Source of the DNA: Steinernema hermaphroditum
Taxonomy: Eukaryota; Nematoda; Chromadorea; Rhabditida; Steinernematidae
NCBI GenBank assembly: GCA_030435675.1
Contig: CM059625.1
Span: 15,624,001 to 15,688,000, forward strand
Length of the DNA stretch: 64,000 nt
Direction of reading: 5' to 3'
The notes beneath the pieces were generated by a model, which saw only the letters and a program-made list of their open reading frames with translations, had not been told where the DNA came from and did no database searches. Positions 1 through 11,490 of the stretch are shown here, piece by piece; the first letter of the stretch is position 1, and every line of letters begins with the position of its first letter. A program made the position numbers and the translations under genes.

Positions 1-3000
1 ACTGCGAGACGTCTGTTGCCCTTCGCGTCGTTCTTTTCTACAAACATAAATAGCGCAAAGAATGTCACAGTGATTCGCCGAGATGACTGTTTTCTTTGTA
101 CAACGGCTCACACAATGCAGTCCCATTCAATTACGTTTAAAATCGTCTGGTGCGCCGTATTCTGAAGGCATGCCGACTCATTGCCCGTCTGCATTTTAAA
201 AGTGCACCATTGCGATCCTGTCTTGACGTTTATTTGAACTTTCGAACGCAGTTATTGTTTGTGCACTTCTATTACAGAGTGCATTGGTGACTAAAGCACG
301 CCAAGGCAGTTCTGACTAATGTACATGCACTTTTTGGGCAAGGTAAATAAAAACACGCTATTCAGCACCTCGCTTGGAGTCATGATGAGTTACAGTACCG
401 TCCGGGAATCAGCTTTTTGTGTAAAATATAGCACAGAGATATTTGCAACACACGTAGAAGTGCTATGAACACGTCATGTAGTCCTCCGAAATGAAGAGGT
501 TGGAAAGAGGTGATAAAGTTTAGAAACTGATGGTATCGCAGCCTCGTATAACTGAGCTGTTTTAGGGACAATGAGCAGGCCAAACGCTGGAAGCATCTAT
601 CAGACACGCTTCACAACTAAGGGTTTTTGATGTTGGTCTTTTGCGTTCCTTAACTCTTGTACTGCATTGGAAAGTACACCTCTCTGTGACAATCGCCTAA
701 GGCTCTTAACAGCAAGGCTCCACACGATTTCCGTGAATGCCTGTCAGTAAACAGACTCTTTGGATTGCGTTAGAGACTGGTGGCTATGAAAGGCTTGTAT
801 ACAAACGTCCGTCAACCAGGAAGTAGTTTGCGTTCCGTGTTCTTTCTGCCATTATCAGTGCGCTGGACATTTTGCTGTGCTTTAACGCTTAAAAAACTAC
901 CATCCTCCAGCAATAAATCCTGTTCTGTCGAAATTCGATGTGAACCCATACACGTTGCATGCTGGCTTAGAAGACGTTGTTCAGCGATGTAGATTAACCT
1001 GTTTGTGTAAAACTTCACGTGTGTATTGTACTATTTAAAGTTGAAACTAGATGATTGATATTGATAAACTGGGAGATTCTCAATTTCACGAACGATTCCG
1101 AATTCTTTCAGCCAACCACTAAAACTAAGCTACTGTTTAGTGAAGCATCACTAGCGCTGAAGGTGAACTAAATGTAGTAATCAACGGCGAGAATGCGCCA
1201 TCAGTGATAATTCTTGAAGCATCCCTCGTGGGTCCATGATTGCTTCGGGGGATAAGAGGCTCGGATTTTCCTAGAATCGAAATGCTTTTCTCGAAAGAAC
1301 CGCGACTTAATCCTGCATCCACTTATTGTGATCGCACTTTTGGTAAACAAGAATCATCTTCATACTCAACAACACAATGGCGAGTCATCCGATGTTTAAT
1401 CCATTGTTCCAATGGATTGCAACCTATAATGGCTGGCTTCTCCGCTGTGTCCTATCTTTTTTATCGTATGATCGCGATGAAAACGATTCGTTTAATTGTA
1501 TCAAGCGACATCATTTCCTTTCTGTGCTTTAAATTACAGATAATAGCGCGTGCACTCTGTGGACACAGCAGTTCAAACTAAAAGCAGTTCCTCTGAAATG
1601 TCAGATTTTTGAATTGGACCAATTAAGTCTTAGTCACTTCCGCTCTTTAAAATGCACTCAAACAAGTCAAGTTTGGAGCACAAAAATTATGTTAAATGTG
1701 CATCCATTTCACAGTTCCACAAAACGTAATATAGTACAATCTCGATGTAAAATGGACGTTCATGAAAGCCGCATTTTTCTTTGCACTCCAATAAAGGTTT
1801 GGCACTCTATTCCATAAATCTCGGGCGCATTTTTGATGCTTAGATGGATTCACGAAATGGACGGCTTTTCACGCCAATTTGGATCTATTTGCGCCCTCCT
1901 TTCGTCAGGAAAGGAAGTTAATTGACGTCGTGCGCCGGCTTGGCTCCGTCTAATCACCTCAAGGCCGATTTATTACTCTCCTCCCTTCGTGGACGTAAAA
2001 AAACACTTTTTCATTTCCCCGACTGTTGTTTTTTGTTTGTTTTCCCTATCACTTACGTAACGATGGAAAGATGTTGCTCGATTTGTTGCTTCACTATATC
2101 AACTATTATGAAATAGTATCTCTCAGATCAGTAATCACTTATATCAGCCTCGCCGATACGTCATTTCCCACTTCAGTGACACTTAAAAACCTCATGAAGC
2201 CCAGATATATTGGACGAAGATGCTCATTTAGTGCTGATATGGAGCCTCGCAAGTGGAAATTATGCATTCAATTGAGGGGAAGATGAGATAGAGATTAATT
2301 GCCGACCATGCGATCCTTTTCGCGCATCTCCAATCGCATCGAAAACGATGCCGTCGGCAACCATGACGAGCCCCTTCACCGCCCTGGCCCTATAATTTGT
2401 GCGTTTCCAAAGAAACGCATTATCCACGATGGTCCACTGGCATCGATCCTCGATTTCCCTTCCTTTTTTTCTACGTGCATCTCCTAAGACGCGTCCAGGG
2501 GCCCACCCCAGAGAGACCGCCGACGACGCCACTGGTGTCACGGACTCATATCTTCCGTCTTCTCTTTTTCAACTCGCAGTCGTGGCAGAGTGCACAAAAA
2601 GATCGGACCCAACGAACAGGCGGCCAGCGACAATAGCAACGGCCAGGGCGCGACATCGTGGATTTCGGCGAAACTGGCGACACGCGGAGACAAACGAACA
2701 GCGACAACGGCGATTCGTGCCCCGGGGCTCGACGCACAGACGTAGAGCGTCGGCCGTCAGTCGGTCCGTCCGTCAGTCAGCAACAAACTCTCTCCCTTTT
2801 CGCTTCGCTCTTTTCGCTCCGTTCGGCTGCGTTTCTGGTGCTGGTGTTGACGCTGCGTGTTGGTCGTCACCCTAATACATTCGCGTGTCGTATCCTTTCC
2901 TCTTCCTTTGGCCTGCTTGTGGTCCTCTGGTTCTGCGGCCCTCTCCGCCGTGTCCTCTTTCGGCACGACGATGTTACCGCGCTGCGCGCCCCGTTTCATC

Positions 3001-4480
3001 ATCATCTCCTTCGCCGGGCGTTCCGCCGCGGCTTTTCCCTTGTCCTCGCTCATTCGTTCTCCTCCCTCTCCTCCTCCCCTCCCGAACCACTCCTCTCCCT
3101 TTGGACTCGGGGCTCCCTTTCAGGGAAGCGTCTCACTCTCGGCAGACGTCTGATCCACGTCTGGTTCCCTGCTCGCACTGTCCCATGTCTGTAGTTTCGT
3201 TGTTATTGTTGTTCCGCTCATCATCATAAGCGACCGCTCCCCCCGAACATCTGCTTTTCTGTTCTTCGCACAGGGAGCAAAGCGCCTCCCACTTGTCCAC
3301 GATCACTTCCATTTCCTGTCATTGATTCCCCGGGTAACGTGCGCCTATCAGGTTCCTGGTTAGCTGTTCCAGTTAGGTTAAAGGTCACTCCGGTCCTCTA
3401 CTAAAACCCTCTTAGCGCGCTGTATAATAAATAAAAACACTTCGCGACACAGTCGTTGAGTCTCGTGTGGAACTTGCCTGTGTTATTTACAGTACGCGCG
3501 GCTCCGTCAGACGGCCACGAGCAGCAGCAGAGCAAGTCGCACAACTGTATTCGCGAAAAGACGATAGAAGAAACTGTGATCGAAGAAGTTGATACTCTCT
3601 TCGCCGCCCTCTCTCTTCCGTTGTCGTCGTCGATGTCCGCGACCAATACTAATTCTTCAAATTGATTATGGCTTGATGCGCGCACTCCTTGGGCACAGAC
3701 AATTTTTTCCGTACAATTTTCAACTAATATTAGGTGCGCCAAGCCGCGGAGCATCAGCGATTGTTCGTCACGCCAGCCTCCTTCGGGGTCGGCATCGACA
3801 ACTGTAATTTATCCTAACCTTCAGCGGTTCGCTCGGCGTTTTTTAAGCTACAGCGGTAAATTTTCGCCGTCCCTACTGAGCGATCAAGTTGTGCGTGTGG
3901 CGCGTGCGGTGCGCGACAAAGCTTCGATCTTTATCAATCGAACGAGTAGCAGCAGCAGCAGCGGCGGTAGTTCGAACGGAAGAAGCGAACTCTTCTTTCG
4001 CTGTTTTCTCCGGTGCCCGCTTCTCGCTACTGATGGCGGTGATGCGTCGTCTTTTTCGCGTTTTCTGCACCATCTTCTGCTGCTCGATCTGCAGCGCTGC
4101 TTGTCCGTTTCCCCCAACGCTCTGTTGTTCACTCGTTTCGCCCGACCGAACGAATGAACGCACGCCGGGCTGATGGCGATGATCAGTCGGGCTGATGCTC
4201 GGGGCGCGGGAAAAGATCGAAAAGAGCCACGCGTACTCTATTTCGCCGTTGCAGCGGCCAACCTCCCAGCTTCTTCGAGTTCTCCGCGTCGTCTGACCCT
4301 TCTGAACCGCTTGCTCATTATGCACGCGACGTTTTTTCGACCTCCATCGTCTGGTGTGCTGCCTCGACCGTCACCCGAGAAACGTCTCGTGAGGCGCCGA
4401 ATTAATTGTGCTCATTTAATTATTGAACGCGTGCACACTGTCGAGATGATGCTGATCGTTTTTTTAAATTTTTGTTTCAG
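1..4480. other. Intergenic and promoter-side DNA ahead of Ras
   Basis: I see no supportable gene here. Positions 1-2290 are AT-leaning with only short unrelated open frames. From about 2500 to 4400 the sequence turns GC-richer and CpG-rich, with long overlapping open frames on both strands. That pattern is typical of base composition in a promoter region rather than of coding. A short AGC trinucleotide run lies at about 3946-3966. The stretch ends at a pyrimidine-rich 3' splice site at 4480, so part of it is probably the outron or a 5'-UTR intron of the Ras gene. Confidence 0.5.
4461..4480 (+). promoter_or_regulatory. 3' splice site, possible spliced-leader acceptor, ahead of Ras
   Basis: A T-rich tract ending in TTTCAG at 4475-4480 fits the nematode 3' splice consensus. 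It stands 67 bases before the Ras ATG, with no coding exon visible upstream. It may be the acceptor for spliced-leader trans-splicing or the end of an intron in the 5' UTR. The sequence alone cannot tell these apart. Confidence 0.6.
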
Positions 4481-4547
4481 ACCGTTCCAGTGGTGTTGCT
4501 GGTAACGTGCCGCAAACGGGAATTCGGAACTTCGCTCTCCCACCAAG

Positions 4548-5199
4548 ATGACCGAGTACAAGCTGGTCGTTGTCGGCGATGGTGGAGTCGGCAAGTCGGC
4601 TTTGACCATTCAACTCATCCAGAATCACTTCGTCGAAGAGTACGATCCGACAATCGAGGACAGCTACCGTAAACAGGTTGGCATAGATGGCGCTTCTTTA
4701 GTTTTTTGAACAAACGGTTTTCAGGTGCTCGTCGATGGCGAAACCTGCCTTCTCGATATTCTGGACACTGCGGGTCAGGAGGAATACAGTGCCATGAGGG
4801 ATCAGTACATGCGTACCGGTGAGGGTTTCCTGCTCGTGTTCGCCGTGAACGAGTCGAAGTCGTTCGAGAACATCTCTCACTATCGTGATCAGATCAGACG
4901 GGTGAAAGATAGCGATGAGGTGGGTAACAGCATCCAAGTAAATAGAACATGTCAGTTTTTGTTAATTGCAGGTGCCGATGGTGCTTGTCGGGAACAAGTG
5001 TGATCTCGCTCAACGTTCGGTCGACCAGCGTAATGTCGCCGAGACGGCTCGTGCCTACAACATTCCCTTCTTTGAAACGTCGGCCAAGACGAGGATGGGA
5101 GTGGATGACGCATTCTACCAGCTTGTGCGGGAAATCCGGAAGCACCGCGAAAAGACCCGCGAGAAGCCGAAGAGGAAGAAGAAGTGCATCATACTCTAG
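4548..5199 (+). CDS. let-60: Ras GTPase, let-60 ortholog
   Basis: This is a small membrane-anchored GTPase that relays receptor tyrosine kinase signals to the Raf-MAP kinase cascade. Three exons, 4548-4676, 4725-4919 and 4972-5199, join in frame to give 183 residues, against 184 in C. elegans LET-60. The introns are only 48 and 52 bases. The P-loop (G10-S17, with wild-type G12 and G13), effector loop YDPTIEDSY (32-40), DTAGQ with Q61, NKCD (116-119) and the SAK motif are all intact, so this is a normal, non-activated Ras. Asp at residue 11 is shared with C. elegans LET-60. The C-terminus is a lysine/arginine-rich tail followed by the CaaX box CIIL (180-183). The final Leu favours geranylgeranylation over farnesylation. 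The start ATG is the only one giving the canonical MTEYKLVV N-terminus. Confidence 0.98.
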
Positions 5200-8100
5200 A
5201 TGTCGCGTCCGTGAGCCTTCCGAATTCACGTCTTCCCCTCCTCTCATTGTTCCCCTATCACCGCAACCCTTCCTCTCCATCCCTCTTTCCGTCGCCATCT
5301 TTCCTTCCTCCTAATATATTCCTTCGAAAAGAAACACTATCGTCCGTCTGTTGTACAAAACATATCAGCCTCTAACGTCGCGAACTCCACGCCACCACCG
5401 ACTTCGACTAATCCATCTCTTTCAGACTGTTTTCTTTTCAACGCTTTCACTCACCACGTAGAACACATTTGCTCTACTTCACATTTGCCATGTGTGCGTG
5501 CTTAACCGATTGGATCGAAACTCTCTTACCGCTGCTGCTGCTGTCATAAATACTCATCGATTTATACGGGAGAACTGATTGTTGTTGTTTGCAAGTCATC
5601 AGCTTCGTTCTTCAGCCAACTTCGATTGAATGCTGCTTCATCGTCGCACTTAGCAAAAGTTAACTAACGAATAGGGGACGTTGTCTTGTTAGATATGTAT
5701 ATACGATACATGTTCCGTTGTTAGAACTCACATTTCACTTTCCACATTCTTGTGTTTGTATTGCGATGAGCATTTCTCATAATGAATTGAGTGGAGCACT
5801 ATAAAATCCTAATATGATAAGTGTGTGGTGCCTTTTTGCCTAGATATTATTGTTGTCCTTGCGTTTTTCGCATATATGATGAATAGAAGTCGATATCAAT
5901 GATGATCGCTGTGTTACAACCTCGATTAAAGACCAAATCGCGCTATGTTCTTCGTCTGCCCTATAAGACGTCGGCTGATCCCCGGCAGTTGACCGATCAA
6001 AATGCGCACAGGAATTCCCGGTGTTCGCCGTTGGAACGAACATCACCCCGAGATCGTGCCGTTTCGACGGTCGCCTATCGCCCTATCTCGTCTGATCAGT
6101 AATTAATTATGAGGAATGAGACAGCGTTTTTACATTCAGGGAAACGGCGAACGCCTACTAGCTACTAGTTTTCGGAATTCCGCGCGTACCGACCCCGGTC
6201 ACGTGATAAAATTAAAGTGCATAGTTTTTGTGCAGTTGTAACGATTTTTTCCGGTACCCCACCTAGATCTTCAACGAAGTGCGAATTAGGTGTGTACATG
6301 CGGTGACCTTGTCTTGTCTCATTTGTGGTCTTTTGCTTGTTTGAAGTGGGGAGCGGGTGGTGGACGCTAGCAGTATCCGTTCATTCTGAAATAACAGACA
6401 GTCTTATACAAAAGCACATATGCAGACGCCTGGTGGCACGGTATCTAGGGCGAAAGACGATTAACTACACTCAAATGAATCGAACTTACAGTAGCGTTTT
6501 TACACTTTAATCATAGCAATTACAGCTCGTATTCTTGACAATAACGAACCGACCGCAATGGTTGGGTACTGAGAAAAGCCATAATGACATATTATGTGAA
6601 TAAACCCGGCTGCGCGCGAATTCGCGCCCTCCAGGTACTAAAAGCCAATTAGGTGCTCATGCAAAGGGCTGAATTTGGGGCCAAAAACTATAGCCCTGCG
6701 GGCGGCAAGATTGGTGCTCATGCAAATGACTGAAGTTGTCCAAAAACTGCAAAGCTAAAAAATACGCTAAAAACGGCACAAAAGCTGTAAAGAAACGCAA
6801 AGCCTTGCGTCCCCAGAGATATGGTGGAAGTATAGCGCTGCCAACTCCACTGCTTGTGTGGCTCATTGCGAACGTGCTTCGTTTGTAAGCGGGCGGTGCC
6901 GGGTTCTGTTCCCTTCGGTGTCCTTATTTGGTGTGAGTGTTTTCCCAGTGCTCACGGAAAAACACACACAAACAGACCAACGGACCCGTCGGTTCTCCAT
7001 TTGTATATAGGGGATGACCAATTGCTCATAGGAACCTCAAATTATTGAATTTTCTTGGAAAACCATTATTCCTACTGTAGCTGTTATCAAGTCCACAATT
7101 ATGAACAACTATCAGAACTTCTACCATGCTCTCAATTCGCAACAATCACAGTGGAAGACAAAAACATGTTGCTCCACCTTCTGCGCACCTGAAAAAACAA
7201 CCTATTCAACATGGTATTGTCGTAGCGACAAGCACTTCTATTATGATCTCTTTGTCTTTATGATTTGTGCGCTGGTATCGCTAACCAATGGTCAGCAACG
7301 ATGGTTTCACTGTTTCCGTTAATCTCAAAGTAAATACGAGCGTTTTTGCTGAGAAGACGCGTTCAAACTCGCCCGTCGGCAGTGCATAGGATTAGCGAGC
7401 CGTCCGAGGAGTTCGTAACATAAACACACCTTCGATTTGAATTCATTTCGCGGTGTTACCATTCGCCGAGGCGGGTTACTGCCAGCTGGTTTCCGAGAGT
7501 TCAGGCAGTAAGTGAGGATTAACGTCTAGCAAGTGCCCTCAATTATATCATTTTCTCGTGAGTCGTGCACACTGTGCTGTCAGTATCTTCAGTTCTTCTG
7601 AATTGTCCAAACCACATATTGATGTAACATAGACGGTTTCGCCTATTCGAAACCAGACGCATGTTCATGTGTCAAGGTTACAAACTGGCATCATTCATTA
7701 CTTTCAATCTTCGCACTTTCATATCCGTCTCAGGCGAGTCGCCTGATCGGTCAACTATTTGATCCGTGCAGGTCTAAGATCACCATTTAAGGCTAATTCG
7801 CAGTTCGCAAATTTACGAAAATGTTGCAAAAGTTGTTCTTTGGCCTTTTGACAGGATGGCCGGGTACGTTCGTTCGCACACAAAGTACAGTATACCGTAT
7901 CGATATCTCCGCGTGCCCGCCTATAAATGAAAATTTCCCTGAAATGGAAAACGTCACAGAGGACTAGAACGTTCGTAAAATGTAAAAAAATGAAAACGGT
8001 CGAGTTTTTCGAAATCAATGCTCATTGAAAGAGGGTCAATTGTTAAAAAAAGTGCTAAAGAGACCTTTTATGAACATCTTTCACCAGCATCCTGTGTAAA

Positions 8101-8858
8101 AATGTGAGATATAATCATTCGCTTACTTCCCACAATCTGGCTAGAGACCTAAATAACGTATCATCATCACTCTTTAGAGCTTCGCTTGTTCCAATACATA
8201 CTGCATCCCTACCTCAGCATTTGCTCTATAGAGAACATTTCTTTCAGCATCGTAAAAACTTAATTCTTCTGCTTTTTCAAAACCAATAATTACGTAAGTA
8301 AACAAGACCACTTTTTACGCTTTTCCGCAACACTTGTTTTTCGTGCTCTAAAAAACTCGAGTGCTCGTTAGCGCTACTTGAAGGTGAGTCATGTTGTGGA
8401 CCATCGAGCAGTTAATAGCCTAGCCACTGGACCAGGCAGTCTGGCACGGGCCCGCTTGGTTGTGTCGTCTCCCTCGCGCGCGCGATCCCTCTCGAGTACT
8501 TCCACACATCGTCTCGGAACTGGTTGTTCGTACCGCACAGCGACGGCCCTCACACTCCGATGCGCGATCATCCACCTGCGAGGCGCTGGAGTGGAGTAGT
8601 TCGGAAGAGATCGGTCCAATTCCTGTTGCTGTGCTGATATGCTTATTTATGCTACTTGCTGTGACCAAGATAACGATTCAATCGAAATGACCTACATTAA
8701 CTGTACTAGAGTAGTCTTTTATGTAATATTTCGAACCTTAACAGCTGTAAATGCTTACTGTACTATTCAATCTTCGACTGAAGACCAGCTAATCGTTCTG
8801 TAATAATACGCTCCTGACTACTGTACATTTAAACCGATGTCTTACTCTTGACTTTCAG
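5200..8858. other. Ras 3' UTR and intergenic DNA
   Basis: This is AT-leaning sequence with short scattered open frames and no recognisable protein. The pyrimidine-rich stretch just after the Ras stop (about 5215-5310) is probably 3' UTR. A short imperfect direct repeat lies at 6652-6748. The stretch ends at the TTTCAG acceptor of the ankyrin gene at 8858, so upstream exons of that gene could be hidden here. Confidence 0.4.
6652..6748 (+). repeat. Imperfect direct repeat, two copies
   Basis: Two copies of a unit of about 37 bases start at 6652 and 6713. Both begin GGTGCTCATGCAAA and end CCAAAAACT, with a few substitutions and a 2-base length difference between them. The spacing is 61 bases. 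It may be a remnant of a mobile or satellite sequence. Confidence 0.6.
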
Positions 8859-8866
8859 TGGTTTCA

Positions 8867-11420
8867 ATGGTGGCACAAACCATAACCTTCGAGCACACTA
8901 CTTCTAATCAGCCGGAGTCCCACTCCTGCATGTCACCCTTCCGGGCAGTGAAACTAGGCCATGCGCAATGTCTACAAAACTTCACACAAAGCCAGCTTAG
9001 TGAAGTTGACGGAGATGGGCAAAGTATTCTGCATCTAGCAGCTCGCATGGGGGATATGCAGTGCACAAAGTACGTTGAGCATGTTCTTTTTCCCGCTATT
9101 AGTCGCTATACGATCTAGATTCGTCATCGACAACGTTCCGTCACTTTTAGACGTTGAAAACAGCTGTTCGGAAACACCTTTGTTAACAGCTGTGGGATAT
9201 GGTCACCAGAACCTCGTGGAACTCATGCTCGACGGTCCGCTGAAGGTGAGCGTTTTCCGGTTCCTAATGTTCACGGCAAACAAATATCACTTTTATTACG
9301 CAAACATAATCGTCATCGGAATGTAAAGATGCGCGGTCGGAGAGCAAAAAATCAGTTAAGTAAACATTATGTTAGAAGAACGGTTCCAGTATGTAAGCAC
9401 AGATATATCCACGGACACCTTTTTAAGATGGTTCAAAACAAGATGCAGGGATAGATGTAATGTCAAATGGTCACTGTTTGGGCAGAGAACAAGAAACTTA
9501 TACGAAAAGTATCACTGTGAAAAATGCATTGTATTTTTATTTAAAGGAAGCTCAACGACGAGCTCTTCATCGAGATGTCAACGGAACAACCTGCCTTATG
9601 GCGGCTGTCGCCCAACGCGACAACGATCTGGCTTTGTGGCTACTTAGGCGTTTCGGAAAACCGTTGGCCTCTCAATTCAATGCATGCAAAATGCTTCCGG
9701 TGCATGTGGCTGCAGCTAACGGTATGCTAGCCTGGAAATAAACCTGTACAGAGTCATTCCTTTCAGGTAATGTTGAGTTCATTCGCATAGTGACAAAGTA
9801 CGATAGTCACATGGTAAACTTCAAAGATCAGTTTGGTACGGTTCTGCTTCCAACAATTCACATCGTGTTTTGTCTTTAGGATGTACACCTCTCATTTATG
9901 CCGCACAAGGTGGCTGCTTGTCCAGTCTTCGTTACATGGTCGAGAAACTGCGCTGCGATGTGTGGTCGACTTCGGCGAAAGGACAAACAGTTTTGCACGT
10001 TGCAGCGCTTAGCGGACATGCTCACATTGCGAAGTGGCTGATTGGCCGCGCGGGATCGGAAGCCATGCTTCACACGACGCATCATCAAGCCAATTCTGTG
10101 CACTGCGCAGCGTGTGAGTCTCTTTGAAGATAACTCGATCAAATTATGGATATAGTTGCGTTTGCACTGCTAAGTTGAACTTCCGCAATGCAAGGAAATG
10201 ATTATATTACCGACAAGTGGCATGTCTTTGTAGCTTTGCAAAATTAAAATCTCAGGCTTTCAAGACAGTTGAAAGGTACATTTTATTAGAGAATACTGAG
10301 GGGTTCTGCATGGATTATCTCGCTCGTTGCTTTGAGCATCGAGGACATTTCTGTATCAGCACTCAGGTGGGAAGTGAAAGAGCAACTTTTCCCACTTTAA
10401 TTGCCAATCTCATGCTATAAACATGCATACTTATTGAGACAGATGTGGAACTGAGACGGTGAGAAATTCATAAAAAGTTTCCAAGCACACATTTGCTGCT
10501 TCCTTTTTCGACAAACGCTTTTTAGTTGCCGGCCACCTCCCTGTACTTCGCGTGTTCCTCGAGCCGTGGTCCCGTAAAAAACGACGCCAACTGCTGACAC
10601 TCAAAGACGCACGTGGGAACACGCCATTTCACCTGGCCGCTATTAGCAATCACATTGAAGTGGCCCAATATTTGGTAATCATCGCCCCCAGCTTCCTTTC
10701 GCGTGACAAACTACATCCCTCTACCTTTGCGTTTTCTTTAGCTGGACACCGGAGCCAACCCGAAGCTGCTGAACAACTCCGAACAAAGTGCGGAGGACAT
10801 CGCGCATATCAGAAAGTGTTTCGCCCTTGCACAACTGATTCGCAACCACTCATGTAAGTGGAATATATGAAAACAACTAAATGTTGGAACCGTTTAGGCA
10901 ACCGAAATAAAAGAGTGAAGAGCGCGAAATCGTGTACGGACTTAAACCAGACGTTGACATTGGACAGGAATGTAGTGACAGGACGGTTCAGTGCCCCACA
11001 ATCGTTTCCTATGCGGACGGCTCCAGCGTTTCCCATCAAACACTTTTCATCCAACATTTATGCACAGCCGCATCCAATCCAAAAGTAGACGATGCACTTC
11101 AATCATCTACTTCAATAACACTACGATTTTAGACTGATAACGGCGGAAATGCACCTTCATAGGGGACGTCAACAGTCAGTAAGCGATGAAAGCACACAAA
11201 CAGAAGTGGATTTACTGCTTGAAAAGGTTAAGGTATGTGCGATGCCACTAGCATCCTTCTGTTTGGCTGAAGCTCTTTTAACATTTTATTTGTTCTATAT
11301 CCGAGAAATACCGAATTTCTTTGTGTATTCATTTAGATCATCGATGACAGCTGGATTGGCGAAGCAACGGCTGCAGTGGAGGAAATTGACAAAGTCCTCG
11401 TAAGTGAAATTGAAGTCTAA
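8867..11420 (+). CDS. Ankyrin-repeat protein with C-terminal TQT motif
   Basis: Ten exons join in frame: 8867-9069, 9119-9245, 9547-9721, 9767-9835, 9880-10113, 10526-10674, 10742-10853, 10898-11084, 11133-11232 and 11337-11420. They give 479 residues. Residues of about 25-330 are a run of ankyrin repeats, a protein-binding scaffold. Clear repeat cores read SILHLAARMG, LPVHVAAANG, TPLIYAAQGG, TVLHVAALSGH and TPFHLAAISNH. A basic Ser/Thr-rich linker follows, and then DESTQTEVD (TQT at 440-442), which looks like a dynein light chain LC8 binding site. A short acidic helix ends the protein. The order and spacing of repeats recall the espin/forked ankyrin module; synphilin-1 is another option. No actin-bundling tail is seen, so the family is unsettled. 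The ATG lies 9 bases after a TTTCAG acceptor, so an upstream exon is possible. GTAAGT at 11400 could be an alternative donor. Confidence 0.85.
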
Positions 11421-11484
11421 CCCGGTGCATTAGCTTCGTGTATGTATTGTCCCGCAGATTATTTGTGCATATAGAGATTCCATA

Positions 11485-11490
11485 AATAAA
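11485..11490 (+). terminator. AATAAA polyadenylation signal of the ankyrin gene
   Basis: A canonical AATAAA lies 65 bases after the TAA at 11420. It supports 11337-11420 as a terminal exon. Confidence 0.6.

Noticed and set aside
1240..1581. 113-codon plus-strand frame
   Set aside because: It lacks an ATG at its start and any recognisable motif, in AT-rich intergenic DNA.
2399..3229. Long overlapping open frames on both strands (up to 178 codons)
   Set aside because: They overlap each other in several frames in a CpG-rich stretch, are low-complexity Arg/Ser/Pro-rich, and show no domain or splice pattern. Best read as promoter composition.
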